Source of the DNA: Sipunculus nudus
Taxonomy: Eukaryota > Annelida > Sipuncula > Golfingiida > Sipunculidae
DNA length: 64,000 nt
Direction: 5' to 3'
Assembly: GCA_026874595.1 (NCBI GenBank)
Contig: CM049307.1
Location: forward strand, 60,274,870 to 60,338,869
Shown: piece by piece, positions 12,646 to 25,302 of the stretch
Layout: every line of letters begins with the position of its first letter
How positions within the stretch are numbered: position 1 is the stretch's first letter
The notes under the pieces: model-generated
Told to the model about the DNA's origin: nothing
What the model saw: only the letters and a program-made list of their open reading frames with translations
The model's database searches: none
Translations under genes and position numbers: made by a program

Positions 12646-13815
12646 GATACAGGCTCCGCATCTGGTGATGACCCCTGTATAGTTAACACATGTATATATA
12701 GGGGACCCCCCTGTGTGTTTGTAGTCTTAGTTTGCCATCATCATACTCAGCAGGTAGTCAAGCAACATTTAATGACTTCAAGCTCGCATATATATCACCA
12801 TTAGTTCTAAGAGGATCCAGGATATCTAGAATATATATTTTGTATTTACTGAGATATTTGAATATACATAGAAATTGTAATTATTCTAATCAAAGGAAAA
12901 CACCAGTTCTGTGTAATTTATCATATAAATATTTAATATTATGAGCTGAGATTTGGTGCATTCAAAGTAGTAAAGATGAAGTTTAATTAGTGTTTATTAC
13001 AGGATTTTTCATATTCTATTACAGAAGATATAGGTATATTAATCTCTGACACAAAACACAGAAATTCAGTTTGTCATGATATTAGGGGTAGAAGTCATAG
13101 CGTCGGTCACCCTCAGCCAGCCAATCAGCTCCCTGCTGGGGGTGATTACTTAAGACCAGATGCCCATTAACAGAGAGGAGAGTCCGTTTTGAATTCAACC
13201 TGTGCTGGACACCAGTAAGCCAGCCAGGTCTCAGCCAGTCAGTTCACTAGTGCCTGCCAGCCTGGAAGATATGTATGTCTTATTAAAATAAAATATTTTG
13301 TGGGCAATAGTCAAGGATTCAAGTTACTAACTACTTTAGTTGTTTAGACCCCGCTGATCTCTGGTACTGGATGGACTACTTGATGAATGCTGTCATGGGG
13401 TCACGTGCCATGGCAGGGGGTTTACAACTTTCCCGATAAGCACTATATCACCCGGATATGCGGTGTTTATCCCAAAAGGAGTGGTCCCCGTGTAACCTGA
13501 TCGAGCTGTACTAGCATTTGCTGCAGTCTTGCACCGCTGACATATATAGTAAACAATACAAGCAGATAAATGGAGTCCGTACGTGGCGGACTATACTAGC
13601 ATATCCACTGTGACATGAATATAGAAACACTCAACCCCCCCCCCCCCCTTATGACGGAATTTCCTACCTATCGTTTCCAAGAAAAATACGACACTTGATC
13701 TTTCCTTCATTCCCTCGACACTGTTTTCGACCATGAACTGCACAAAACCCCTCCTATTACGTTATTTCAAGGTTACAAATGAAATCCTACTGATGCACGC
13801 TATGCACATTTATAG

Positions 13816-13818
<3 letters not shown>

Positions 13819-13850
<32 letters not shown>
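13819..13850 (+). repeat. (CT)n microsatellite
   Basis: Uninterrupted ct dinucleotides ending at cacacataggg. Confidence 0.9.
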
Positions 13851-13854
<4 letters not shown>

Positions 13855-14299
13855 TAGGGACACGTGCTTATCTTTTTTTCGACATAAAAATCTTGGATAT
13901 AGAGTAATATACGTTTAATCCTGAATAGACTGGGCGGATTATGCGGATTAACGCCGACCCCCCCCCCCCCCCGCCCCCCTCCATCTTCAAGAATAAAGAA
14001 CCTGTATCTGCCCTTGATACAACCTTGTCAACAAACATTTGTACATGAATCATAAAATACTCAGTCCTTAAGTATCCTACGAGTACCTGAGGTAGTTATG
14101 GCATATTTCGTGGAAAATGAAAGCAAGTATAACATCTCATTACAGATTTCCCCAAGCATTCCGTAATGCACATTTTCATATCACTATAAACCCTGGTTGC
14201 TTCTACATATATTTTAAGAAAATTAAGTATTTTCCACATACATTCACACACACGCTCAGATGGCTCATTGGCAGGGCAGGATATATTACCTCAAGTGGA

Positions 14300-14491
14300 T
14301 GTGATGGTAGTTATAGTAGTGGTAATTAGACTTATTAGTAGTAGTAATATTAGTATTAGTGGTATAGTGATAACAGCAGCAGCAGCAGTGGCAGGAATAA
14401 TGATAGTAGTAGTAGCAGTATAGGAGAAGTAGGAGTAGCAGTAGTACTAGTAGTAATGATAACAGTAGTTGTGGTAGTAATAAATAATGGT

Positions 14492-14530
<39 letters not shown>
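14300..14530 (+). repeat. Trinucleotide-rich block (TAG/CAG/TAA)
   Basis: Imperfect gta/agt/cag triplets lead into a clean (AAT)n tract at about 14492-14531. The minus-strand poly-leucine frame over it is a by-product. A second TAG-rich patch lies at 14720-14815. Confidence 0.85.
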
Positions 14531-14534
<4 letters not shown>

Positions 14535-15599
14535 GTTCATTTGTGGCACGATTTAAGGTACTGGTTAGAAAACAATTTTTTTGGACCCTCACAATAAGGG
14601 GGTAAACATCACAAATAAATGATGGCAAGAACTATGTCAACTTTATTTATTACAACATTATATGGGCTGTGTATCACATACAACTCCTCTGTCCAGAGGT
14701 GCTATCACAAATCAAATGAAAGTTATAGTAATAGTAGCAGTTACAGTATAGTATAAGTATTATATTAGTTATAGTAGTAGTAGTAGTAGTAATGTAAAAG
14801 TAGCAGTAGTCGCTACATAGGATCGAAGACATATGAAGACAGCAATCAGACAGGCTGGGACATTTGAGACTGGAGTACTCGGGGTGAGGGAGTGAACGGA
14901 GTGACCTAAATTTGCATCCCTCGCTGCTGCATGGGTCTTTCTGAAAGCATGCCACTCTCCAACATGAAAGTCTATTGACAGATAAAGCCGTGGTTCGTGA
15001 AACGATGTAACATTTACATGGTGTGATTGTGAAATGACTTAGCCCGAGTCACGTCTTAGAGACTCCTGGGGAATAACAGTTCTGAGACATTTGAGAAATC
15101 ACTCACCGTCACGACTGCTTCGGCCAAACACGGAGGATATAATCAGATAATCCCCGCACTCCGAAAACCAAATGTCACGTGACTACCCTGCTTGCCCTGG
15201 CCCTGTGTTGGGTCAAATGTGGTGACCTTGATACTTTTAACAAAAGACGCCTTTTATATGCAGAAGGCTACTAAAAAAAGCTCTGTTGTCAGGGAGCGCC
15301 TGATCGCAGCGGGTACACAGGTGTTGCATCGAATCAGGCCCGGATCGAAAACTATGGAAATAGGGTGATCCATTGGGAGTGCCAATAGCCCCACAGGTAT
15401 AACAGACGTCGCGGAGGTGTCGTATCCATTTATAAGCCAAGATGAAAAGAAATCAAAGGTGCTGAAATGTATGATTATGGTATATTTTTCTCGTATTTGC
15501 ACAAGACGTTATATTACCACAGATTTTCTTTAACTTACGACTTAACTTATTCTCCCATGGTGATTAGGCTTACATATTTATCTTGCTCCCTTTATGCAA

Positions 15600-15905
15600 G
15601 CCAGTGGCGTAGCACGACAAGGAGACGGGGGGGGGGGGGGGGGCGCTCACGTATCGACGAGGGGGGGCACCGACTCCAGGGTTGTTCAAAACCCGGGTTT
15701 TAATCTTGCGCCCAGCCCTATGAGTGTGTTTTATTATAAGTTGTTTTTTTTTTTTTTTTTGGGGGGGGGGGGGGGCGCGCACGTATCGACGAGGGGGGCA
15801 CCGACTCCAGGGTTGTTCAAAACCCGGGTTTCAATCTTGCGCCCAGCCCTATGTGTGTGTTTTATTATAAGTTGTTTTTTTTTGGGGGGGGGGGGCGGGG
15901 AGCCG
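15600..15905 (+). repeat. 132 bp tandem duplication with G tracts and a CAGTGGCGTAGC start
   Basis: Two copies (marked by cgtatcgacgagg at 15650 and 15782) of a 132 bp unit including accgactccagggttgttca and cgcccagccctatg, plus the start of a third. Each is preceded by a long G run after a T run. The block opens with cagtggcgtagc, resembling a widespread MITE terminus; no right terminus was found. Confidence 0.75.
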
Positions 15906-16352
15906 AAGTTTATGGGCTTAACGGGCAATATTATAATACCGTCAGTTATCAATTTGTAATCGCCTGAGCCAGCATGGGCGATACAGTGGTAAACAGGATT
16001 CAACACTTTGTTACAATATAAATGTTCACCTTTATTAAGATCCATGTCTGATGTGTAATATATGAACACTTATGGCAGTTTTTAAACTTAACAAACAAAT
16101 AACAAATCAGTCTTTAGATGGAATGCCGGTTATATTGCACGCCCCTCCCTGACCGCCAAATATTATAAAATTATCATTTTTATACAATTAAGTAAGCTAC
16201 TACATGACATTCTCGTTTTAGTCACCTCAAATAAAAGAACTGTTTAATGATAATGAAATGAAAGGGTAACCTTATCATTTAACACCTAAATATTTGACAC
16301 CTAAATGCAGAAAGTATTATGAAATAAAAAAATCTAAAACGTAGGCCTATTA

Positions 16353-16966
16353 AGCTACGATTCCTTTTACGCGGCTGCGGCAGCAGTATATGCGGTCGCG
16401 GTATGTGGTTGCGGCAAATCCGATTTTTTATGCGGTCGCAGTTGCGGATAAAATGTATGTTTACATATGTAATATACATAATTTGATATATATAATATTT
16501 ATATATGATATATATTATAAATGTAGGTGTCCTAGCATTTTGAAAAGTGGTATTAAAAATTAAGAAACCAGCTGCTTGAATCGAAACAGATACATTTATT
16601 TGGCAGATTACTAACCAGGGGATGTTTCACAGGTAAAGGTTTCAAGTATTAACATTGATTTAAATCGATGTTTTCAGGCCGAGAACTTTTTTCCTCTTGA
16701 CAATACGCTGATTAACATGGTAATCCCGGGGAGACTTTATGTGACGTATACACTTCAGCGGGATTCCTCGTCCGACCCCATCCGTTGTTGTCGGATCGGT
16801 CGCTAAATGATCCGACAAAAAAATTGTCGGATGACAGGTCATATAAGTACGGCGACCGCAACCGCATAAAAGGAATCGGACCTTCATAATATAATTTGTT
16901 CGACTCAATCCGCAACCGCGACCGTACCGCGGCCGCACCGCAACCACGTATAAAAGATTCGTAGCT
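16353..16966. mobile_element. ~610 bp inverted-repeat element with TGCGGTTGCGGTCGCGG arms
   Basis: The left arm (16353-16450) starts aagctacgattccttttacg and the right arm (16845-16966), reverse complemented, starts aagctacgaatcttttatac. Both continue as runs of gcggttgcggtcgcgg-like repeats. The right arm contains a second internal terminus, cgcataaaaggaatcgg (16865-16881), suggesting nested or partly duplicated ends. A frame of 165 codons on the minus strand crosses it but has no recognisable domain. Confidence 0.65.
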
Positions 16967-17389
16967 TTTCTGCAGCTTTTCACAGACAACTGACTGTCCC
17001 AATTTGTTTGACAACAAAAACCATAATGAACATAAAAATTTTTCCAATCAACAGGACAGGAATATATGTGCCATGGGAACAGTGCATATCCTTCTTTTTT
17101 CAGGTTAATTACACTATGACTGCACAGAAGGTCCCAATAGTAATTTTTATAATGCAAATAATATCATTAAGATGTATAGGTATCGCCACCATTTTATTAC
17201 GGTATACCGAACCATGTTTGTATATTCAATAATTCGTGAAATTAAGACATGTTAAAGCTTAGAAATGCTTAGAAAGGAGTGGAACTTGAGGTAATACCTT
17301 TCCAGAAAAGTTCCTATAACGCCTGTGTGACGGATGTATATATGAGCTTGTTTATCTACATAATTTAGGCATGATCAGTTATCACAAAT

Positions 17390-17452
17390 TTATTTATTTA
17401 TTTATTTATTTATTTATAATACATAAATAAATAAATAAATAAATAAATTGTT
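17390..17452. repeat. Inverted tetranucleotide repeat (ATTT)n/(AAAT)n
   Basis: About six TTTA units, a short ataatacat spacer, then about six TAAA units, forming a long AT hairpin. Confidence 0.85.
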
Positions 17453-17503
17453 TTTAATAAAATGTTTTTAATGAGGTACCTTCTCTTGTATTTATAGTAA
17501 ATA

Positions 17504-17540
17504 TATGTCACAAAATTTGTGAAAGAAATTTTGTGACATA
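17504..17540. repeat. Perfect 15 bp inverted repeat
   Basis: Arms TATGTCACAAAATTT (17504-17518) and AAATTTTGTGACATA (17526-17540) with a 7 bp loop. No T run follows, and bacterial-type terminators are not expected in this genome. Confidence 0.85.
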
Positions 17541-20500
17541 AAGGATTCTGTTATTTCACACCTATAGATCATATACACTGTCATCGAATATTCATGAATT
17601 AACAAAGGCGATAACCAGGTACGATATTCAACCGACTAATTACAAGTATAGCAGTGATATACAGATCTTAATCATTCTGTTATGTCTGTATATTTACTTG
17701 CTATATGGTGGGAAATATGAGCCAACATATCATTTCATACGAGCGGCAGCATATTAAAACTGTTTTCTTTTGTTAGAAAGTAGCCTAATAAACTCTTTAT
17801 GTTCAGGTTTTTTTTATTTGCTCTGAGTGGATGGATACCAGTTACACAAAAGCATGATAATTATATATAAGGCATTGTGCCTCCGTTTGTTTTAATCTGG
17901 GACTTCCCATTAGCGGACGACAGACGTCTGGAAGGACGGCCGGATAGTGCATGGACATATAGAGGGTCATCGCTAAAGCTCAGATGAATTTGGGTCAGCT
18001 GAGCGGTGCAAATAAATAAATCTGGAATAAAGCTTAAAAGCTTATTTTTACAGGCGAGGCGGAAGCATTTCCAGATTTGACAGGTTCACTGGTGCACAAA
18101 TCTTAGCTTGCTTATATTCTTTAACAGCTTTTAAATCATATTAAATCTTGAGAAAACTTAAATATGTGACATTTATTCAACATGAGGTATATGGATAAGA
18201 AGCAAAGATCATGCCTTATAAATTAAAATAAGGATTTCATTAACAATCAAAATTTTAAATCCAAAATAAACAGGTGAACTATGTAGAGGTCAAAGGTTGT
18301 CATTTTAATTTGTTATAATAATCAAAATAAAAAGTATGTGGATTGATAATTTTCCAGCAGAGGTTTGTTTGATTATACAGAAAACAATTTACTGAATCGA
18401 GACGAAGATGTGCCTATGCAATGCATAATGCGTCAGATTTTCGGAAATAATAAAATTCTTGACATAAATAAGAATCACTGACAGTTCTGTGAAATGAGGC
18501 AAAAGTTATTGTTTTAATATATGTAGTAACCAATTCAAAAGACTAAAAGACGCGTTTAGGGGCCATGAAGGCAAAAAAGTAACATCTCAGCTCGAGGTGT
18601 GGCACGTTAACCTTTTTTCCAGGATTGTAAGAAGATAATTTTAAAATGTTATGTTCCACTCAAAAACTACAGTAAACTGTATTAGACCATATGGGTAGTC
18701 AGTACCAGCGACAGTGATGTTGTTGACTTATACTGATGATAGCTACAAATATTTGCTTTGCTGTGTTGGCCCGCACTACTGCACTTTGTGTTTTTATTGT
18801 GCAGTTTCATGGCAGCAGGCCAGCTACTTGGGGGCAACGTTTGAGCCCAAATCCCTTTTCCATCATCCACCGACCCTGATATGTGCAGACTGAAGAAAGA
18901 AATTTAATTTTACATACCTTATTGAGTCGCAGATGAGGGGAAATCAAGATTTGGCAAAGAAATTAAAAATCGCCCACTGTCAGCTGGTTTGCATTTCTTA
19001 TCAATGCAAAATACCAAATACTCTCATTGTACATTGTGTCCATTTGCTGCACTAGATAATTTGACTGTGACTCTTCAGACTGACCAACAAGCCAGTAAAT
19101 GATGGGTCTACATGATCTTGACAGTCTCACATGACGTTGTCAGTTCTGGTGATCCACACCAGGAAAGACACACTTTGTGGCATTACTGCTAGTGCAAGCG
19201 ACATACAAGTTTAACATTAATCAAGTCTACAGGTTCTGGTCAACGGACAGGGGATGAAATCAGATCCCTTGTTCCAGTTGAGCCAAAATGTTTGGGGTTA
19301 TTTTCCAGACGGTGTCGTGTTACCCAGTTTCTTAGCATGGTAGCTTCGTATACCAGATACGAGCACTCTCAAGTTCAAATGGTTTGGGTTTGATGAATTT
19401 TGGCCGAGTTACAGAAATGTGAACTTAATCATTTGGTCAAGTAAGCATACTAACATAAAAATCTGAGAAACGAAAGGAGCTATCATCACCAATTGTGCAA
19501 GTGTTGGTCACATAACTCATATTTGAAATTAAGGTTTTTGTAGCACATCCTACATCGACCTGTTTTTTCAAGGGGAAAAACCCGGTAATTCTAGCCTCTT
19601 TCAGTTTTAAAAGCTTTATGTTGAAACTGTCAAGCTGAATGGTTTAAGTTTTCACAAGAAATATCCCAGGGTAGGGTTCTTTCAATTCGGATTGGGTTCA
19701 TTGATTTTTGTAGAGTCATAGAAAGCCGAAGTTGGTCTTGTGGCCATTAGTAAGCCTATTTCAGGCTCAGGGTTGCAATAGTCTTCTTTTGCAAAATTAT
19801 TGTTTCAGCTTCTGTAACATTGCACCAAAATGATTCCTAGGCGGCCCTTGTTCAAGTTTATTTAAATGATTTTTGGCAGAATTATTGGACCTTTAACAAT
19901 GAAAGGATTGCATCTTTTATTATTCTAAACATTTTGATAAAAAAAAATCTGATGAATATGTCAGCTTGAAAAACTGTATTGTCAGCCAAAGTCTTTCAGT
20001 ATGTGTAAACAAGTTTACCTACAGGCCAAGACTGTGTCTATATCTATAAATAGCTTGGCAGACTTCCAACTATTTCAGATTTGGCAACAGATCAAGAGTT
20101 CACTCAATGCAGCAAAGGTACAGGTCAAGAGTTCACCAGACTCAAGAGACGTTTTGTGTATTTGCCTGACATGCTGACTTGTCCATGCATCTTTGATCAT
20201 TTCGTACATAAGACTGGTGTCGCCACCTACAATTACTTTTGCACTGTGTATGTTCTTGATAATTTTTAGGAGGAATTTGATACATGAGCCTGATAATCTG
20301 CATATCTAATCATATTGGATAGCTTCGACGTAAACAAGACTGGTGTTGCCACCTACAATTGTTTTATGCATCTAGACACATAGCCCAAGAGTGATTTGAA
20401 GTATCCTGGAACGTTTGGGTTTTCTCTACTGGTTTGTACATGCCTAGTGGAACCACTGTGTACTGAATTCATCATTGCCACGTTTCAGTATTCTGCCAAA

Positions 20501-20577
20501 AGATGGACGTTGGCATTTACAAAGCGGTGCAGCTTGATCCAGACGAAGGTGATCAGTATCTTCACTACTGCTTACCG
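17541..20577. other. Repeat-poor, gene-free stretch
   Basis: No recognised protein, repeat family or RNA. A short direct duplication (tggtgtcgccacctacaatt at 20217 and tggtgttgccacctacaatt at 20341) lies near its right end. Could be intronic or intergenic. Confidence 0.6.
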
Positions 20578-20895
20578 GTTTCTTTGGCTCAGGGGTAGGG
20601 CACAGGACTCAAAGCCGGGAGATCGTGAGTTCGAATCTCAGCTGAGGCGATGAGATTTTTCACGGTCGGTCCCCGCCCAAGGTGAGCGCTCTGTAGGCAT
20701 AATGGGAAGGCCCGCAGCTGCAATAGTCACTGGACCTGGTTGACGCCAGGATATAAAATGAGAGGAAGCGTGTAATACTGCCCTGTCACGTAGTCCGAAA
20801 CCGAAATGGAATTCTGCAGTTGTTTATAAACGTAGTTAAGATAGCATTAAAAAATGGAGGCGGTAACCTCCACCAAAGAATATTTAAAAAATCTT
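20578..20895 (+). mobile_element. tRNA-derived SINE, family S1
   Basis: A tRNA-like head of about 70 bp: A-box region TGGCTCAGGGGTAGGGC (20585-20601) and B-box region GAGTTCGAATCTC (20627-20639), with the ends able to pair partly as an acceptor stem (ggctcag/ctgaggc). The body follows with ggtcggtccccgcccaaggt, a ggcataatgggaaggcccgc segment and a tail ending in ggaggcggtaacctccacc plus an A/T-rich run. It is not a functional tRNA because the anticodon arm is poor and the body is attached. Confidence 0.75.
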
Positions 20896-23289
20896 CACTA
20901 CTGTTTTCTCATTTCCCAACGAGTGTTTCTTCCATTAAATATTTCGAAACAAACCTTTTCACTTTTTCTTTTGGCATATCACCAAATTTTTAATCTCTAG
21001 AAACTAACTGCTCATTATTTCCTTTGGATGGCCAGTCAGTCTGTTCCCTGTGTGGGTGTTATTTCAGGTTTATTTATAGGAGAAGATATGTCAGGTTATT
21101 TATAGTGAATATGTATTATGTATTGCGATGTAACTGGGTGTACAGACAAAGGCAATAATGTATTCATATTTGGAAGACAAATCAAACTTAACTACGTGCA
21201 GTGTTTTGTGTGACATCAGTTTATGAAAGGAAAGGTAATTTTATGCACGTGCATATACAAAACAAAGCATAAACCTGGAATTGCTAAATTATTTTAAATG
21301 ATAAAGTCTGCATGGTATTTATGAATCTTTGATTATCTTTTCCAGATATAAATACTGAATTCCCACTTTTCTTCCCATGGTACAACGCTCGTTGTAATTT
21401 TTTTTGCAATTTTCACACAGAAGATAACATTCTCCACACAGGATATCTCAACCCCCAGCATATTAAGGTGCACATGAATAAACCCTACTGTCATTGTCGG
21501 ATTTAAGCATGTTTGACCTGACATTTGACCCAGTGACTTACCCACTTTCATGTTCAGTTAATGTAAACAACATGTGACTCTCGATCCCTTGCCTCTCATT
21601 CAATTCTGATGTCAGCATGCAATAATGGTTTCTCCCCTAATTCATCAAGGTAAACTTTTAGCATAATGTTAAAATGACCACAACAAGTGTCGCTGCACTA
21701 TCACGTAGCATTTACACCTTCAACAGTTCTGGAAACAGTTATATTACGTAAACTATCCGAGGAAACACGTGCATACGTTTCTGTTTATATTTAAAAGACC
21801 GCGTCATGTCACAGATATTACACAGCAAAACAGATCCATCAGTTTATCAATTTAAAATGCTTCACGGACAAATAGTTTCTGTTGGTAATGTTTGAAATGG
21901 AGGTTTTCGATGCATACTATATTTGTTCCTTTTACTTTATTTTTGTAATTTATACTTATCTGGCAAAATAGATCGATTTCGGCTTGAAGGCGTGCTGTGT
22001 GAATGAATGTTGGACAGGATGTTTATCCTTGACATTCAGAGATAGACCTTCTGTGTAGAGAATGCGGCGGTCCTTTCTCGAAACATGAGATCTGTCAATA
22101 GAGTGGCAGGTTAGATATCATACTTCCACGCCGAAATCGAGCCATTTCGCCTGGGAATCGAAAATTACAATAATTACAATGGAACAAATATAGAACATAT
22201 ATTGACAACATTAATTTCAAATATAACGGTTACAAAGAATATAATCACTGTCTTTTTGTTTTTAGAAATGTAAAAAACCCGTCGAACTACATTGCGGCGT
22301 GATATCGGTGACGTGGCGGTATAAATGTATACAAACTAATAGCACGTGCCATCCGATTTAAACACGTGTTTGGTAAATGAGCGTAATACTGGGGTGACTT
22401 TATGCAGGGTCCCACTCGGAAAACCTCGTCCAATCTTTGGGTGGTCTCGGGAGAATGAGAATTCGGCCAAAGAGTTCCGAGTGGTCCGGGTCCATATGAC
22501 CCGTCATGTTTGTATACAGAGGTTGCCTTGAAAGCGCAGAAGCCTGCCGGTTGAACAAGCAGTTGCAGGGTCTAATTATTTTCTCAATAGATCTTGACCC
22601 AGTGGGCAGGTAGGAGGCGATCTATGAATGTCAAGGGTAGATCTCCTGTATACATATATTCTTTTACGCAGAAACCGCCTGGGAACTGTTAATTGCAAAA
22701 TTAAGTAAATGGAGCAAATATAGAGCATGCATTTATAAAATAAAACCTACATAAAGTATTTGCCAGTTAAACATAATTTATATTCTGCCAAACCTGTAGA
22801 TCTACGCCGATGCGATTAGATGGCATCTAGCAATGTAACAGGCCAAAATACCCCCCCCCCCTTATTGCATGCATACCAGGGCATAAACTAGCCTAGCATA
22901 AAATATACCCGGGATGTAAAATGGGCTAGGCTAGATCATACCGAGGGGTATATATAATTTGTCCTTGTCCCCCCCTTTTTCCTTTAAAAAACTGTGCTTT
23001 ATACCTTAAAAGAACTGTAGTTTTACAAAAGGACTTATCTTCTGTCACGCTTTTAATTATTTAATGTAATTATCGAGTGTAAGTGGATGACATCCATGCA
23101 AGCCGATAGGTATTCGTATATAAGTGTGTAGATTAACGATAGAATATATATATTTTTTATGTCTCTGGAAATTAAATTTTTACTGATATGAGACTCCCAA
23201 TTTATTCATACCTTCAAAAGAAAATTCCATTGGCTTCCTTAGCAAATACAAATTTTGACAGATTGAGTCGGTATACAGTTAGATATTTA
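20896..23289. other. Repeat-poor, gene-free stretch
   Basis: Besides the 22411 hairpin, two segments near 22150 and 22675 share cgcctgggaa ... atggaacaaatatagaacat / atggagcaaatatagagcat, a weak duplication. C run at 22851-22861. Confidence 0.6.
22411..22475. repeat. Imperfect hairpin with CCACTCGGAA arms
   Basis: Ten-base arms CCACTCGGAA and TTCCGAGTGG, with inner partial pairing (atctttggg/ggccaaaga). The overlapping 61-codon frame has no recognised domain. Confidence 0.6.
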
Positions 23290-23470
23290 AAAATAGAAGA
23301 TACTGATAGGGTTGAAGATGGTAGTGAGAGAGGTGGAAGCGGGGGAACTCGGAGAGAACCACCTTAGACGGGCCACTACAACCCACTCTCATGGCAGCAT
23401 CTAGTACCGAACCAAAGTCGCCAGTGGACAAGGCTGAGCTGTCCAGACCCCAAACGGAATAAGAGTAACC
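23290..23470 (-). mobile_element. SINE copy, family S2 (inverted, degraded)
   Basis: Reverse complement of the segment with ccatgagagtgggttgtagt and ggtggttctctcc, shared with copies at 57.6, 60.1 and 61.35 kb. Its head corresponds to the tRNA-like 5' part of the 61.35 kb copy, but the B box is degraded (GGTTCGGTACT). It sits just downstream of the Gypsy remnant. Confidence 0.6.
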
Positions 23471-23899
23471 TGGAAACGATGGTAGAGAAAGAGAGAGATG
23501 AGATGGGACGGTGCAGCTGCCAACAAGAAACAAACACAGCCAATGACCAGGAAAAATGGCGGACGTTATTGTTAACCTTATACACCACGATGGGTGTGAA
23601 GAGAATAAATAAGTAGAAAGCAAGTATAATCTGGCTTAGGCAAAAATATAAGTGGGTATTAAACACTGTTAAACTGGGCAGGTGGTATAATCAGGCCTTT
23701 TTTCACCGCGTTCGCACTATTCAGACTCAGGTCAGCCAATACCAGACTTCAGGCAGAAATCTGCTTGCGTGAACGGGTCAAAGAAATAAGCACGTTACTG
23801 ATACCTTCCCAGATGTCCTGGAGGAATAGGACTTGGTCGAATTCTCACCGGCACAGCTTCTGATACATAAGCACTTAATGAGGTTTGATTCTGCTGTGT

Positions 23900-24529
23900 G
23901 TACAGCCAAATAGGGAGATTGGATGGTTCTTTCAGCTAGCTCACACGATCTTGGATTTTTTTTTGCAAAGTCCTTAAAATCCTTGCTGGCATATTACGGG
24001 CAGCTATCTGTTAAAAGTTATTCCGGAATGCCATGTTTGGCAAAGATCATCTTGATATGTTTGATCAATGTGTTGATGGAGGTACCCTTTAACATTTCAA
24101 TTTTCAAAATATCCTGAATATGCATCCAATAACTATTATATAGTCTTTGCAGTGGAAAAAGAATAATTCGCTTGCGGTGTTTTCCATCGGCCTGACTTGA
24201 GCCGATTGTAGTATAAGCAGTTCCGATGATTGTTCACGCGAATGTCTTTGACAAACAGCACACTTTGCAGTTTTATCGGTGATACCTGGCCAGAATAGTA
24301 TTTCTTTGGCTCGGCGTTTGCATAGGTCCATGCCTAAGTGTCCTTCATGAATTTTGTCAAGCATTTCGGATTTTAAGGATTCTGAGATCACAGTACGGTT
24401 GCCTTTAAAAACAATGTCCTCTACAACATGATACTCGTCCTTGTCATCCCGATAAGGGGTGACCTGGGGATCAAGGTCTCTTTTGTGAGTTGGCCTACCT
24501 GCTTTTATGATCTCGATTAGTTTTTGCAT
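23900..24529 (-). pseudogene. Gypsy integrase remnant (HHCC domain and partial core)
   Basis: The 141-codon frame contains the zinc-binding domain: His in IHEGHLGMDLCKRRAKEILFWPG and the paired cysteines in CAVCQRHS. The core begins with RPMENTASELFFFHCKDYI, where related elements have an aspartate two residues before Phe; here it reads Glu-Leu-Phe. Beyond the stop at 24104, minus-strand translation still gives IKMIFAKHGIPE, a stop, LLTDSCP, a stop, KDFKDFAKK and ELAERTIQ, which are core motifs with internal deletion and stops. The copy cannot encode an active integrase. Confidence 0.82.
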
Positions 24530-24635
24530 GACTGGGTCTTTTGCCTTTGCTTGTCGGATTTACGTCTGTCTTGGTTGAGACACTGCCAAAGTACTTATCA
24601 GTGTATTTATTTGAAGATTAGTTTCTCTGTTGATT

Positions 24636-24842
24636 TCATCGCTGGTTTCGTGTATAATTAGCACGTAATACTGTATCTGCTACTAGTAATTCCTTCCCAG
24701 GAACATGAGTCAGTCTGAAATTGTATTTCTGTAGTCGAAGAAGAATTCGCTGAATTCTGGGTGGTGCTTTGTAAAGTGGTTTTCTGACAATGGCTTCCAG
24801 GGGCTTATGATCCGATTGCACTGTGAACGGCTCAGAAGAAGC

Positions 24843-24913
<71 letters not shown>

Positions 24914-25102
24914 GGTGTGTATATACATTGGTAAAATCTCTCACATCACAGGTTTTTGCTAGAGTCTCCTTTTCTATCTGGGCCTAGTTTTGTTTCGTCT
25001 GTGTTACGGCATGGGATACATACACAATTGGATGTTGATCCTGAAAGAGGGCTGCACCTACGCCACCTATGGCTGCAATGTCTTTCTTTATGTCAATGTA
25101 GG
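24636..25102 (-). pseudogene. Gypsy RNase H remnant with an inserted microsatellite
   Basis: Minus-strand translation gives blocks typical of the Gypsy RNase H domain: GAALFQDQHPIVYVSHAV, then an in-frame stop just before the usual Gln-x-Glu-Lys-Glu-x-Leu-Ala segment, then PFTVQSDHKPLEAI, and finally RLTHVPGKELLVADT near 24680. A (TA)n/(GT)n microsatellite of about 80 bp (24845-24924) sits in the middle of the domain, between the blocks on either side. The copy is non-functional. Confidence 0.85.
24845..24924 (+). repeat. (TA)n(GT)n microsatellite
   Basis: Compound dinucleotide tract inside the Gypsy RNase H remnant. Confidence 0.95.
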
Positions 25103-25302
25103 CTAACACAGGAGCTTGTGGTAACAACTGTTTGAGCGTTGTACAGCTTCGGCATGCTCGCTATTCCAGTGCCAGTTGATATCCATCTGAAACAATACAA
25201 GTAGTGCTGTTATGGACGACAGATTTGGGATTAACTTCCCAAAGTATGTCATCATTCCCAGGAATCTTTGTAGAGCAGTTTTGTCCTCCGGCTCAGGCAT
25301 CT

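Larger units (their letters stand above)
11941..15599. other. Gene-free stretch with microsatellites
   Basis: Apart from the listed MITE, hairpin and microsatellites there are C runs at 13635-13647 and 13959-13972. No coding was recognised. Confidence 0.65.

Noticed and set aside
14356-14628. Poly-leucine frame on the minus strand
   Set aside because: Produced by the AAT/TAG trinucleotide repeat.
16660-17157. 165-codon minus-strand frame, one of the longest in the window
   Set aside because: It runs through the CpG-rich inverted-repeat element, where GC-rich repeats lack stops; no recognisable domain.
17504-17540. Rho-independent terminator
   Set aside because: No T run follows and the genome is eukaryotic.
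20580-20650. Functional tRNA gene
   Set aside because: A and B boxes are present but the anticodon arm and acceptor stem are poor and a SINE body follows.
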